In this document: one piece after another, positions 39,032 through 48,847 of the stretch
How the letters are laid out: each line of letters opens with the position of its first letter
Numbering within the stretch: position 1 is the first letter of the stretch
Source: Deinococcus actinosclerus
GTDB taxonomy: Bacteria > Deinococcota > Deinococci > Deinococcales > Deinococcaceae
Reading direction: 5' to 3'
DNA: 64,000 bases
Assembly: GCF_001507665.1 (NCBI RefSeq)
Contig: NZ_CP013910.1
Coordinates: forward strand, 1,983,501-2,047,500
Notes under the pieces: model-generated
Told to the model about the DNA's origin: nothing
Seen by the model: the letters and a program-made list of their open reading frames with translations, nothing else
Databases searched by the model: none
Position numbers and translations under genes: made by a program

Positions 39032-39040
39032 AGTCTAGCA
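39032..39040 (-). promoter_or_regulatory. Extended -10 promoter of rpoD
   Basis: On the minus strand TGC TAGACT forms an extended -10 element about 85 nt before the rpoD start. No good -35 hexamer lies 17 nt upstream, which fits an extended -10 promoter. Confidence 0.55.
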
Positions 39041-39151
39041 AACGCGCCTTGCACCGCATCGTGACGTGGGAAGGGGCCGGTTGCGGAACGCCGGGCTAGC
39101 AGATCACATACGAGGTCCGGGGCCGGCCGGTTCCCACCCCCGGCTGGGGGA

Positions 39152-40387
39152 TCAGGGGCGGGTGACGGTCAGCACCTTGAAGCCGGCCTCGCGCAGGGTC
39201 TCGCGCACCTCGCCCAGGGCGCGCAGGTCGGCCTCGTAGGGCAGGAAGTCGTTGGCGACGAGGTGCAGCGTCCCGCCCGGGCGCAGGCGACGCCCGGCGG
39301 CGGCGATGAATTCACGGGCCACGTCCAGCACCACGCCGCGTCCCATGTGGAAGGGCGGGTTGGTGAGGATCACGTCGAAGGTCGCCTCGGCGTCCAGGGC
39401 GGCGTCCACGTCCGAGTGGATCGCCACGCCGCTCAGACCGCTGGCCGCCAGGGTGGCCTGCGCGCTGCGGACACTGGGCAGGTCGCCGTCCACGAGCGTG
39501 ACGGTCGCGCCGCGCCGCGCGGCCCACGCGCCGATCAGGCCCGTGCCGCAGCCCAGGTCCAGCACGTCCTTCCCGTTCAGCGCGCTGCCGTCCGGGTCGA
39601 GGCGTTCCAGGGCGCCCAGCATCAGCGAGGTGGCCTTGTCGGGTTTCGCGGCGCTGAACACGCCGGGCAGGCCGACGACCGTCACGCCAAAGGCCTCGAA
39701 GCCCTCGGGGTCGGGCAGGGGCGGGGTGGGTCCGGGACGGCGGATGAGTTTCGCCACGCGCATCCCGCCGTCGCGGGCCACGACCTCGCCGGCACCGAAG
39801 GCGTTCCCGGCGAGCCGCACGTAACGGTCGAAGCCCTTGTCGCGGTCGCCGGCGATGTACAGCGTGCCGCCCGGGGGCGTGCTGGCGTGCGCCCACGCGA
39901 CCTGCGCGGCGGCGTAGGCGTTCCCCCGGTCACCGGCCAGCACCAGCGCCACGGTCCGGGCGCGGTCCGGCCAGCGGTCCTGGAGCGGGTCGCCGGGCGC
40001 GGCGGCGTGGGCGTCCAGCCCGGCCGCCTTCAGGGCGCTCAGGGCGGCGGCGCTGCCCTCCACGGCGCGCAGGGTCACGCCCGGCAGGCTGCCCAGCAGG
40101 CCGCCCATGGCGCTCAGGTCCAGCACCTCGCCGCGCACGCGGTCCCTGCGCATCACGCCCGCCAGCAGGGCCTGCGCGGCGTCCACGTCGGGGTAGCCGC
40201 GCACGCCGCTCTTGGTGAGGGCCTTCAGGGAATCCAGGCGGGGCGGGAGGTTGGCGGGGCGCACCTCAAAGTAGTTCACGGGGGGCCGCGCCTCCGGGCG
40301 GCTACCGGTCGCGGCGGCCGGGCGCTCGGAGGCCGGTCGGTCGTTCTTGAATCGGATCTTCTGCTTGGGCCTGCGCGTCACCCCCAC
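39152..40387 (-). CDS. rRNA methyltransferase, RsmC/RlmG type
   Basis: The product of about 411 residues has a degenerate N-terminal methyltransferase-like domain, then a catalytic Rossmann domain with motif I VLDLGCGTGLIGAWAA and motif IV DVILTNPPFHMGRGV. NPPFH is diagnostic of guanine N2-methyltransferases RsmC/RlmG, which modify 16S or 23S rRNA. The N-terminus is uncertain: GTG 40387 (VGVTRRPKQKIRFK) is chosen since the sequence upstream overlaps the neighbouring gene, but GTG 40381 or 40399 are possible. A GAAGG lies 11 nt before it. The gene follows a conserved unknown gene by 44 nt and may be co-transcribed with it. Confidence 0.85.
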   Translation of the reverse strand: MGVTRRPKQKIRFKNDRPASERPAAATGSRPEARPPVNYFEVRPANLPPRLDSLKALTKSGVRGYPDVDAAQALLAGVMRRDRVRGEVLDLSAMGGLLGSLPGVTLRAVEGSAAALSALKAAGLDAHAAAPGDPLQDRWPDRARTVALVLAGDRGNAYAAAQVAWAHASTPPGGTLYIAGDRDKGFDRYVRLAGNAFGAGEVVARDGGMRVAKLIRRPGPTPPLPDPEGFEAFGVTVVGLPGVFSAAKPDKATSLMLGALERLDPDGSALNGKDVLDLGCGTGLIGAWAARRGATVTLVDGDLPSVRSAQATLAASGLSGVAIHSDVDAALDAEATFDVILTNPPFHMGRGVVLDVAREFIAAAGRRLRPGGTLHLVANDFLPYEADLRALGEVRETLREAGFKVLTVTRP

Positions 40388-40431
40388 AGACTCGCACACC
40401 TTCGCCCCCACCGGGCCCTGCGGGCCCCCGG

Positions 40432-41652
40432 TCAGTCGTCGTGGGGGGGCGGCGCGTCCGGGTCGCAGTAGTCCAGGCGGCTGGGTTTGAAGTCCCCGAC
40501 CACGACCTCCCGCTTGAAGGGGTAGCCGATCCGGACGCCCTCGGCGGCGCACTCGATCGTGAAGCGCTTGCCCCGGGTGACGGGCGTGTCCCCGATTATC
40601 ACGGGCCGCGCCGCCTCGTAGATCGCGGCCCAGGGCGTGCAGAAGTAATGGCCGATCAGGCGGCCCCCGTTGCGGCCGTAGGTCACGTCGCCGCGCGCCA
40701 TGGCCGCCTGGATGTCCTGCCACAGCGCCACGCTCTGGCGCGGGTCGGGGTCGAGCGCCCACATCTCCGTGATGACCTCCCGCGCGCGGGGATCGGCGCG
40801 CAGGCTCGGGGCGGCCACCGGGTCGGTCATCACCCAGGGGTCGAAGCCGGGCTCGCCGGGCAGGGCCACGTGGACGGCGCGGCCCCCCGCGCCACCGGGT
40901 GACGGCCGCTGGCGGGGGGCCTGCCGGGTGTGCAGCGCCGGGTAGCTGAGCACCTGTCCGGCGTGGTACAGCGCCTCCACGGCCCGCTTGGCGTGTTCCT
41001 CGACCTGCTCGTGCAGCGCCTGGCTGGCGCCCGGCGTGTACATCCGCTCGGCGTACTCGGCGCGGCTGACGGCCTCGGCGAACAGGCCGCGCACCCCGGC
41101 CAGCTGGCCGCGGTCGGCCTCAGGGGTGGCCTTTTCCAGGGCGTTTATGACCGATCCGGCGTGCAGGCGCATGGCTCCCAGGGCGGCGATCATGGCGTCC
41201 AGGTGGGGGCGCGGGCAGGGTTCCACCGGCGACCAGTCCGGCAGCGGTGCGGGCAGCGGGCTGTCCGGCTGGAAGTGCGGGTCGTGCGCGGCGCGCGTGG
41301 CGTGCGCCAGCCAGCGCTGCACGTCCTGGTAGTACGCCTGCACCTGATTGAAGGTCACGGGCGGCACGAAACCGGCGGTGGCCGGGTCGGCGGTCTCGTC
41401 GGCGCTCAGCATGCGGTCACCCAGGGTCTGCAGCGCGAAGGCGTTCCAGATGCACGCGAGTTCCGTGCCGACCTGGGCGGGCATCCCGAACGGACTCGTG
41501 CCGCTGGCGGCCAGATCGAAGCGGCGGCGTTCGGCGGCGTCCAGCAGCTCGTGCACCGCGCCGCCGGCGCGCTGGTAGGCGTAGAGGGTCTCGGCGTTCT
41601 GTTCGCCACTCAGGGCCGCGCGGAGGCGGGTCCAGACGGTCGGAGGTTCCAT
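40432..41652 (-). CDS. Conserved protein of unknown function
   Basis: The 406-residue soluble protein has no signal peptide. The N-terminal ~240 residues look alpha-helical, with a bundle-like pattern (WTRLRAALSGEQNAETLYAYQ, VHELLDAAERRRFDLAA, RAEYAERMYTPGASQALHEQVEEHAKRAVEALYHAG). The C-terminal part (from about 270) has beta-rich sequence with ERG-like phrases such as TYGRNGGRLIGHYFCTPWAAIYE. No family was recognised. TACTGT (41661-41666) lies 8 nt before the ATG, so this is a leaderless gene and a real one. It precedes the rRNA methyltransferase by 44 nt in the same direction. Confidence 0.8.
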   Translation of the reverse strand: MEPPTVWTRLRAALSGEQNAETLYAYQRAGGAVHELLDAAERRRFDLAASGTSPFGMPAQVGTELACIWNAFALQTLGDRMLSADETADPATAGFVPPVTFNQVQAYYQDVQRWLAHATRAAHDPHFQPDSPLPAPLPDWSPVEPCPRPHLDAMIAALGAMRLHAGSVINALEKATPEADRGQLAGVRGLFAEAVSRAEYAERMYTPGASQALHEQVEEHAKRAVEALYHAGQVLSYPALHTRQAPRQRPSPGGAGGRAVHVALPGEPGFDPWVMTDPVAAPSLRADPRAREVITEMWALDPDPRQSVALWQDIQAAMARGDVTYGRNGGRLIGHYFCTPWAAIYEAARPVIIGDTPVTRGKRFTIECAAEGVRIGYPFKREVVVGDFKPSRLDYCDPDAPPPHDD

Positions 41653-41786
41653 GTCCCTGCACAGTACCGCCCGGGGGGCGCGGCGGTTCCCGCAGGTGCG
41701 GTCGGCCGATCCAGTGCCGTGCGCCGGGGCACCGGTTCGGTGGTCAGGAGAGGAACCCAGGTGCGCGGCGCGGTAGCCTGCGGCCC

Positions 41787-42206
41787 ATGCGTGCTCCTGC
41801 TGTCGCTGCCGTTCTCGCCCTGTGTGCCGCCGCCGGGGGGGTGGTCTGGTGGCAGGGCGAATCGCGCTGGCGCGGCGAGCTGTACTGCTTCGCCGATCCC
41901 GCGCGGGTGTGGGGGGTCGCGCCGCTACCGCCAGGCGTCACGCCCTCCTGCCCGGCGTCCCGGGGCGTGCGGCGCGAGGTGCGCAGCGGCCAGACGCGCG
42001 TGGAGCAGTTCACGCTGCCTGGATGGGCGCCGCAGCAGGTGCGTGAGCTGCTCACGGCGCAGGGGTTCGTGGTGGCCCACGCCCTGCCCGACGACGGGAT
42101 CCAGGTCGAGGCGGTGCTGACCCGCGCCGGAGAAACCGTGCTGTACACGGCCGCCCACCAGGGTGAGGGGACGTTCGTGACGCTCAGTTCCCCCGGCGAA
42201 CGCTGA
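41787..42206 (+). CDS. Small membrane-anchored or secreted protein, unknown function
   Basis: The 139-residue product has an N-terminal hydrophobic segment (VAAVLALCAAAGGVVWW) that serves as signal or anchor. A small alpha/beta domain follows with two cysteines (ELYCFADP, VTPSCPAS) and a helix LPGWAPQQVRELLTAQGF. No known domain. TAGCCT (41774-41779) lies 7 nt before the ATG, supporting a leaderless start. Confidence 0.7.
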   Translation: MRAPAVAAVLALCAAAGGVVWWQGESRWRGELYCFADPARVWGVAPLPPGVTPSCPASRGVRREVRSGQTRVEQFTLPGWAPQQVRELLTAQGFVVAHALPDDGIQVEAVLTRAGETVLYTAAHQGEGTFVTLSSPGER

Positions 42207-42260
42207 GCTCGGGCTGGCCTGCGCCCCGCTGACGGGCCAGGGCGGGGGCCCAATGCAGCG

Positions 42261-42284
42261 CCCCCGCCCTGGGAGGGGCGGGGG
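42261..42284. terminator. Bidirectional hairpin
   Basis: Perfect 9-bp C/G arms (42261-42269 with 42276-42284) lie between the convergent 41.8-kb gene and the NlpC/P60 gene. Confidence 0.65.
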
Positions 42285-42317
42285 GGTCGATGAAAGCGCT
42301 GCGTTGTGGGTCCGGCT

Positions 42318-42941
42318 TCAGTTCAGGACGCGGCGGGCGCCGTCGTAGCGGCTGGCCCAGTAGGGGTTGCCGAACAGCGGTTCGATCATGGTCTTGCCGT
42401 AGTAGCTGTTGGCGTTGGCCATCATGCCGTCGCCCATGTAGATGCCGACGTGGCTGGCGGTGCGGCCCATGGTGTTGAAGAACACCAGGTCGCCGGCGCG
42501 CAGGTCGCGGCGGCTGACGGCGCTGCCCGCGCGCCACTGGGCGGCGGCGGTGCGGGGCAGGTTGATGCCCAGCTGGCGGAACACGTTCAGGGTGTAGCCG
42601 CTGCAGTCCAGGGCGCCGCCGCCGGTCGCGCCGAGCACGTACCGGGCGCCCAGGAAGCGGGTGGCGGCGGCGCGGATGGTGACGCTGCTGCGACCGGCCT
42701 GTGCGGGGGCGGCCTGGGGGCGCGCGGCGGCCGGGGCGGGGCTGGCGCCACCCGTGCTGAGCTTCTGACCGACCTGGATGGTGCTGCTGCCGAGCTTGTT
42801 CAGCTGCATGAGCTTGGCGGCGTCCACACCGGTGCTCTTGGCGATGGAGTACAGCGTGTCACCGGGTTTGACGGTGTAGGTGGCGGCGGTGGCGCTACTG
42901 GTCAGGGCCAGGAGGGTCAGGAGGGTGCGTGTGGCTTTCAT
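42318..42941 (-). CDS. Secreted LysM-NlpC/P60 peptidoglycan endopeptidase (C40)
   Basis: The 207-residue product has a signal peptide ([16 protein letters not shown]), one LysM motif ([29 protein letters not shown], residues 22-50) that binds cell wall, an Ala/Pro-rich linker, and an NlpC/P60 domain with catalytic Cys113 ([12 protein letters not shown]) and His164 (ASHVGIYMG). It should cut peptide stems in peptidoglycan during growth. The ATG at 42941 follows the -10-like TAAACT within an AT-rich promoter, with about 10 nt spacing. The large intergenic region upstream may hold its control elements. Confidence 0.93.
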   Translation of the reverse strand: MKATRTLLTLLALTSSATAATYTVKPGDTLYSIAKSTGVDAAKLMQLNKLGSSTIQVGQKLSTGGASPAPAAARPQAAPAQAGRSSVTIRAAATRFLGARYVLGATGGGALDCSGYTLNVFRQLGINLPRTAAAQWRAGSAVSRRDLRAGDLVFFNTMGRTASHVGIYMGDGMMANANSYYGKTMIEPLFGNPYWASRYDGARRVLN

Positions 42942-43441
42942 CGACAGGCAGAGTTTAACCTACCTTTATTTATTCGTCCTTAATTCATCTGCTTTCCCAG
43001 GCTTGGTATGCGCCTATACGGCCTCTATGCGTCCCCGAATCTGATTTATGAGTCAGGTCCAGCGGTCGTCGGTCACATTTCTCAGGAATCCTCTCATGGC
43101 GCCAGAACCGACCGGAACGCCGTCTTGTACGTTTTCTGGGGTATATGCCGAAAACAGCACGTCCTCATGTTCATCATGTCTGGCCGTCATGCACCGTTGC
43201 CGTCGGCCAAAGGAATGACGCCAGACCACACCGACTCCCCTCACTGACCCGACGTTTCTTACACATCATGCACATGAGTATGCGCATAGGCTCATGCGGC
43301 CCAGGAGCAGGGTGAGCCTCCAGCCCTGCCCCGCCCACACCTGGGGCGCCCCGTGTGCAGGGGCGCGGCCACTGCCTATACTCGACGCAACGCCCCGCAC
43401 CTCGCCCGACCAGCGGCGCGCGGGGTACCCTGGAGGACGGC
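42942..43441. other. 500-nt intergenic region, locally AT-rich, with palindromes and two divergent promoters
   Basis: No convincing gene. The stretch 42950-43260 is much more AT-rich than its surroundings. On the minus side TAAACT drives the NlpC gene. On the plus side TATACT (43377-43382) and TACCCT (43426-43431) precede the gene at 43442. TATGCG occurs three times: within an imperfect palindrome GTAT..ATAC (43006-43019), at 43026-43031, and inside a 24-nt palindromic element (43273-43296) built on TATGCGCATA. It may bind regulators or encode a small RNA. Confidence 0.5.
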
Positions 43442-43804
43442 ATGAAGGAAATCCTCTCGACCGAGCAGATCCAGACCGGACTCAAGCACTACCGCCGCAT
43501 CGCCCGGCAGGACATGCTGCGCGCAGGTGAAACCCCGCACCCCGACGCGTTCCTGAAACACGCCGAGTGCCGCCGCGAGGTCTACACCCGCCTCGGCGCG
43601 TTCGCCGACGACCACGGCCCCGACGAGGTCATCACCCACGCCCTGGAGCTGTACCGCACCCTGCCCTTCGTGACCGGCACCCCCGAACACGAATACCCGG
43701 ACATCAAGGGCCAGGAGAACGCGCTGGAGAACTTCTTCCTGCTCGTCGGGCTGGACCCCAAGACCCGCCGCGAGGCGCGCAGCAAACGCCCCCGCCTGAG
43801 CTGA
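43442..43804 (+). CDS. Small conserved-looking cytoplasmic protein, unknown function
   Basis: The 120-residue soluble protein starts MKEILSTEQIQTGLKHYRRIARQDML and is largely helical and charged, with LELYRTLPFVTGTPEHEYPDIKGQENALENFF near the C-terminus and a basic tail (RREARSKRPRLS). No domain recognised. The ATG has GGAGG 5 nt upstream, and a good -10 (TATACT, 43377-43382) gives a leader of about 50 nt; TACCCT (43426-43431) is a second, closer hexamer. The frame is open further 5', but the promoter lies there. Confidence 0.65.
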   Translation: MKEILSTEQIQTGLKHYRRIARQDMLRAGETPHPDAFLKHAECRREVYTRLGAFADDHGPDEVITHALELYRTLPFVTGTPEHEYPDIKGQENALENFFLLVGLDPKTRREARSKRPRLS

Positions 43805-43892
43805 CCCGCCCCACGCCCGCGCCGCCCCCGACCACCGGCAGGGCGGCGCGGCGCGTTCAGCCACGCCCCTGTCAGCCGCTACACTTCCAGCC

Positions 43893-44183
43893 ATGCCGAA
43901 CCCCGAATTCGTCGGACTCGTGAACTCCCTCCAGGCGACCGCCGAGGCCGCCCTAGGCGACCTGAACGCCGCCACCGCGAGCGCCGCCCGCGACGGTCTG
44001 CTCGAGGAACGCCGCGCCCGCCAGACCGCCGAGCGCAGCCTGAAACTCCTGACCATGCTCGCCGAGAAGACGCGCGGCAACCTGGACTTCACCGAGGCCG
44101 ACCTGCTCACGGACGCCATCGCCAGCGTCCGTGAACGCCTCGCCGCGCCCAGCCCCAGCGCCGACACCACAGACGCGAACTGA
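43893..44183 (+). CDS. DUF1844 family protein
   Basis: The 96-residue protein matches DUF1844: FVGLVNSLQATAEAALGDLN near the start, a run of about 14 residues with conserved spacing, then LKLLTMLAEKTRGNLDFTEADLLTDAI, the family's best-conserved stretch (L-x-x-L-x-EKT-x-GNL). Function is unknown. TACACT (43880-43885) lies 7 nt before the ATG, a leaderless gene. The next gene, dtd, begins one nt after its stop, so they are co-transcribed. Confidence 0.82.
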   Translation: MPNPEFVGLVNSLQATAEAALGDLNAATASAARDGLLEERRARQTAERSLKLLTMLAEKTRGNLDFTEADLLTDAIASVRERLAAPSPSADTTDAN

Positions 44184-44184
44184 C

Positions 44185-44625
<441 letters not shown>

Positions 44626-44688
44626 CGCCCTCGCCCCGGATGTGGGTCCGGGGCGGGTTTCTCACGTCCTGCGCGTAGGGTGGGGCGC

Positions 44689-45786
44689 ATGACGCGCCGA
44701 ACGCTGGCCGCCCTGCTCCTCCTGACCGCGCTGCCGGCCCTGGCGGCCCCGTACGTGGTGCGGGCCGGGGACACGCTGTACTCGATCGCGCGGGCGAACG
44801 GGACGACCGTGGACGCCCTGCTGAAACTGAACCGGCTGAGCGGCACCGCGCTGGAGGTCGGGCAGACGTTGCAGCTGCCCGCAAAGGGCGAGACGCCGCC
44901 GGGCGCGACCGAGAAGCCGGGTCTGCCCGCGCCGCTGCCGGGCGATCAGCTGGCGCCCACACCGGTCACGGCGCGGATCGCGGGGGTGAACATCACGGTG
45001 CCCACCAGCCTGCGCATGGGGGACGCCTTCCTGGTGGGCCTCAGCGGTCCGCGCGCCGCGCAGGCGACCGTGCGCTTCCCCAGCGAGGTGGGCGAGGACG
45101 TCCGGCAGCCGAACGAGGTGCTGCGGCCCATCGGTGGGGCGGAGCAGTTCGTGGTGGTGGGCCGCGTGGTGCTCGGCAAGACCACCCCGGTCGTGTACGA
45201 GGTGAGCCTGGACGGGCAACTGGTGAGGGGGCGCATTCCGGTGCTTGGGCTGGAGGATCCCATCCAGCACCTGAACCTGCCCCCCAGCGTGAGCAAGGTC
45301 CTCGTGGACCCCGCCCGCGCAGCGGAGGACGCGCTGGTGGAGAAGGCGTACGCGCGCCGCACCCCGCAGGCCTGGAGCAGACCCTTCGCGCCCGCGCTCA
45401 GGGGCGTGGCGCCGACGAGTTCATCGTTCGGGCAGCCGCGCACGTACGTGGCGGGCGGCCCGGTCGCGTACCACTTCGGGACCGATTACCCCGCGAAGGC
45501 CGGCACGCCGGTGCTGGCCGTGAACGACGGAACGGTCGTGATCGCCGGGCGCTACCCGGTGCGCGGCGGGCTGGTCGTCATCGACCACGGGGCAGGCGTG
45601 GTGAGCCTGTACTTCCACCAGAGTCGCGTGACCGCCAGGGTCGGACAGAAGGTGAAGCGGGGCGACAAGGTCGGCGAGGTGGGCAGCACCGGCCTGAGCG
45701 CCGGGCCGCACCTGCACCTGGAGATCCGCGTGCGCGGCGAGGGGACCAACCCCGCCGGGTGGGTGGGCCGCCTGTGGCCCCGCTGA
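44689..45786 (+). CDS. Secreted LysM-M23 peptidoglycan endopeptidase
   Basis: The 365-residue product has a signal peptide (TLAALLLLTALPALAAP), one LysM ([29 protein letters not shown]), a ~150-residue beta-rich middle domain, and a C-terminal M23 lysostaphin fold with first zinc ligands in AYHFGTDYPA (H-x3-D) and the second pair in AGPHLHLEIRV (HLH). It should hydrolyse peptide crosslinks in the wall, with the LysM anchoring it. TAGGGT (44676-44681) lies 7 nt before ATG 44689; leaderless. It is encoded close to the other LysM hydrolase at 42.3 kb. Confidence 0.94.
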   Translation: MTRRTLAALLLLTALPALAAPYVVRAGDTLYSIARANGTTVDALLKLNRLSGTALEVGQTLQLPAKGETPPGATEKPGLPAPLPGDQLAPTPVTARIAGVNITVPTSLRMGDAFLVGLSGPRAAQATVRFPSEVGEDVRQPNEVLRPIGGAEQFVVVGRVVLGKTTPVVYEVSLDGQLVRGRIPVLGLEDPIQHLNLPPSVSKVLVDPARAAEDALVEKAYARRTPQAWSRPFAPALRGVAPTSSSFGQPRTYVAGGPVAYHFGTDYPAKAGTPVLAVNDGTVVIAGRYPVRGGLVVIDHGAGVVSLYFHQSRVTARVGQKVKRGDKVGEVGSTGLSAGPHLHLEIRVRGEGTNPAGWVGRLWPR

Positions 45787-45804
45787 GGGGCGTATCCTCC
45801 GGTC

Positions 45805-46596
45805 GTGCCTGAACTGAACCGACTGCTGGTCGTGACGCCGCACCCGTCCGGCGCGCTGCCCGCCGAGGTGCTGAGCGACATGCTCGGCCCGGACCTCCTG
45901 AACGCAGAGGCGCGGGACGCCCTGCTGAGCCGCGTGTTCCTGGACGGCGACCCGTACACCGACCTGATCTTCCACCTGCCGGGCGCGCGCAGCGTGCAGG
46001 CGGCCTGGAGCCGCTTCGCGGTGGACCTGAACCGTGAGCGGGACGACCGGGACGAGAACGGCGTGATCAAACGCGGCACCTTCGACCGTCAGCCCCTCTA
46101 CCCGCCGGAGTTCACGCTGAGCGAGGCGGCGCGCGAGACCCGGCTGCGCCGCTACTGGGATCCCTTCCACGCGCTCGTGAACCTGGAGGCGCAGGAGGCG
46201 GCGCTGCTGATCGTGGGGCACTGCATGGCCCCCAGCGGCCCGGCCCTGAGCCACGACACCGGCACGCCCCGCCCGGGCCTGTGCCTGATGACCGGCACGG
46301 ACGAGGCCCCCACCTTCCCGCGCGGGGCGTGGGAGGCCCTGCGCGCCGCCTGCGCCGACGCCTTCGCGCCTGTCCTGGCGGGCACCCCCTACCCGGACGT
46401 GCAGGTGGGCGTGCCGTGGCAGACCGACACCATCAGTGCCGCGTACGCAGCGCCGGGCCGCGCGGCGTTCGGGATCGAGGTGAACTCTGGCCTCTATCTG
46501 AACGCCGACGGCACGCCCCGCCACGACGTGATCCGCGCGCTGAACGGGGCCTTCGCCCGCTTCGCCCCGCAGGCCCTGGACCTCGCCCGGGGCTGA
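45805..46596 (+). CDS. N-formylglutamate amidohydrolase family protein
   Basis: The 263-residue protein matches the N-formylglutamate deformylase family: VTPHPSGALPAEV (metal-binding region near residue 10), then AVDLNRERDDRDENGVIKRGTFDRQPLYPP, LIVGHCMAP and GIEVNSGLYLN. In histidine degradation such enzymes give glutamate and formate, but no hut genes lie nearby, so the substrate is inferred. GTG 45805 follows TATCCT (45793-45798) by 6 nt; leaderless GTG start. Alternative: a related amidohydrolase acting on another formyl or acyl amino acid. Confidence 0.8.
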   Translation: MPELNRLLVVTPHPSGALPAEVLSDMLGPDLLNAEARDALLSRVFLDGDPYTDLIFHLPGARSVQAAWSRFAVDLNRERDDRDENGVIKRGTFDRQPLYPPEFTLSEAARETRLRRYWDPFHALVNLEAQEAALLIVGHCMAPSGPALSHDTGTPRPGLCLMTGTDEAPTFPRGAWEALRAACADAFAPVLAGTPYPDVQVGVPWQTDTISAAYAAPGRAAFGIEVNSGLYLNADGTPRHDVIRALNGAFARFAPQALDLARG

Positions 46597-46648
46597 GCCC
46601 ACAGCAAAGGAGGGAGCGCCGCGGCCCCCTCCGATCTGGAAATCGCTG

Positions 46649-47641
<993 letters not shown>

Positions 47642-47750
47642 CGCCGCGCAGCATAGAGCAGCCGCCCGCCGCCCGGAGCCGAAGGGCACATGAAGGCACA
47701 CTGGGTTCTCCCGGACAGTTTCCCTCAGGAGGGGCCGGGAGGATGGAGCC

Positions 47751-48785
47751 ATGACACCCTCCCGAACCAAGCTCCGCGCGACCCCCCGCCCCGGCCGGGT
47801 GCGCCGCGCCGTGACCCTCGGCCTGCTGCTGGGCGGCCTGACCCTGGGCGCCGTCGCCGCCGCGCAGGCCGCGCAGACCCAGGCGGCCCCCGCCCAGACC
47901 GCAGCCACCCCCGCGGCGACCACGACGCTGCGCCCCGCCCTGAGCGGCGAGCGCCGGTTCCTGACCCTGCCGGGCTTCGGCCGGGTCGCGTACTACGCCG
48001 ACCCGCGCGGCGAGGGCAGACCCCTGATCCTAACCGTCAGCGTGAACGCCGCCGCCAGCGCCTACGAGATGAAGCCCCTGTGGGACGCCTTCGCCGGGAA
48101 GCGCCCGGTGTACGCGCTGGAGTGGCCGGGCTTCGGCAGCAGCGACCGCCCGGACGTGAAGTACACGCCCGCCCTGATGACGGGCGCCCTGACGGCCCTG
48201 GTGGCCGAGGTGGGCAGCGACGTGGACGTGGTCGCCCTGAGCCTGGGCAGCGAGTTCGCCGCGCGCGCCGCCCTGCAGGAGCCGCGCATCCGCACGCTGG
48301 CCCTGATCAGCCCCAGCGGCCTGGGCCAGCCGCGCGGCGGCACCCAGCGCGCCACGAACGAGGACGGCGGCCAGACCCTCTACAACCGCCTGAACGCCGT
48401 CAGCACCCCGCTGTACGCGCTGCTGCGCACCCGCATCAGCATCGAGTACTTCCTGAGCCGCTCCTTCCGGGGCGTGGTGGATCAGGGCCTCGTGAACTAC
48501 TCGCTGGACACCACCCGGCAGCCCGGCGCGAAGTACGCCCCGGTGTATTTCATCAGCGGACAGCTGTTCACCGCCGACGCCTACGGCGACCTCTACAGCC
48601 GCCTGAAGGTTCCCACCCTGGTGCTGTACGACCAGGACGCCTTCGTGTCGTTCGACCGCCTGCCGCAGTTCACGGCGCAGCCCGGCGTGCGCGCCGTGCG
48701 CATCGGGGGCACCGACGGCCTCCCGCAGTTCGAGAAGACCGCCGAGGTGGTCGAGGTCCTGAACGCCTTCTGGGCCACGCCCTGA
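47751..48785 (+). CDS. Secreted alpha/beta-hydrolase-fold protein lacking any histidine
   Basis: The 344-residue product has a signal peptide ([21 protein letters not shown]) then an alpha/beta-hydrolase fold: [17 protein letters not shown], the nucleophile elbow [15 protein letters not shown] (Ser164), and an Asp in [15 protein letters not shown]. The usual HG after strand 3 reads [10 protein letters not shown], and the C-terminal catalytic His position reads [10 protein letters not shown]. The whole sequence contains no histidine at all, so the classical Ser-His-Asp triad is missing. It may be a pseudo-enzyme or a binding protein. The start has GGGAGG 8 nt upstream. Confidence 0.8.
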   Translation: MTPSRTKLRATPRPGRVRRAVTLGLLLGGLTLGAVAAAQAAQTQAAPAQTAATPAATTTLRPALSGERRFLTLPGFGRVAYYADPRGEGRPLILTVSVNAAASAYEMKPLWDAFAGKRPVYALEWPGFGSSDRPDVKYTPALMTGALTALVAEVGSDVDVVALSLGSEFAARAALQEPRIRTLALISPSGLGQPRGGTQRATNEDGGQTLYNRLNAVSTPLYALLRTRISIEYFLSRSFRGVVDQGLVNYSLDTTRQPGAKYAPVYFISGQLFTADAYGDLYSRLKVPTLVLYDQDAFVSFDRLPQFTAQPGVRAVRIGGTDGLPQFEKTAEVVEVLNAFWATP

Positions 48786-48847
48786 GGCACGCGCCGGCAG
48801 GGGCAGCAACGGGCGGCCGGTAAACGAAGTATCGTGCTCGGTGAGCC

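Noticed and set aside
43008..43247. 79-codon plus-strand and 63-codon minus-strand ORFs in the AT-rich gap (43008-43247, 43053-43244)
   Set aside because: They overlap on opposite strands, lack a -10/RBS arrangement like their neighbours, and their composition and codon use do not look like genes of this genome.
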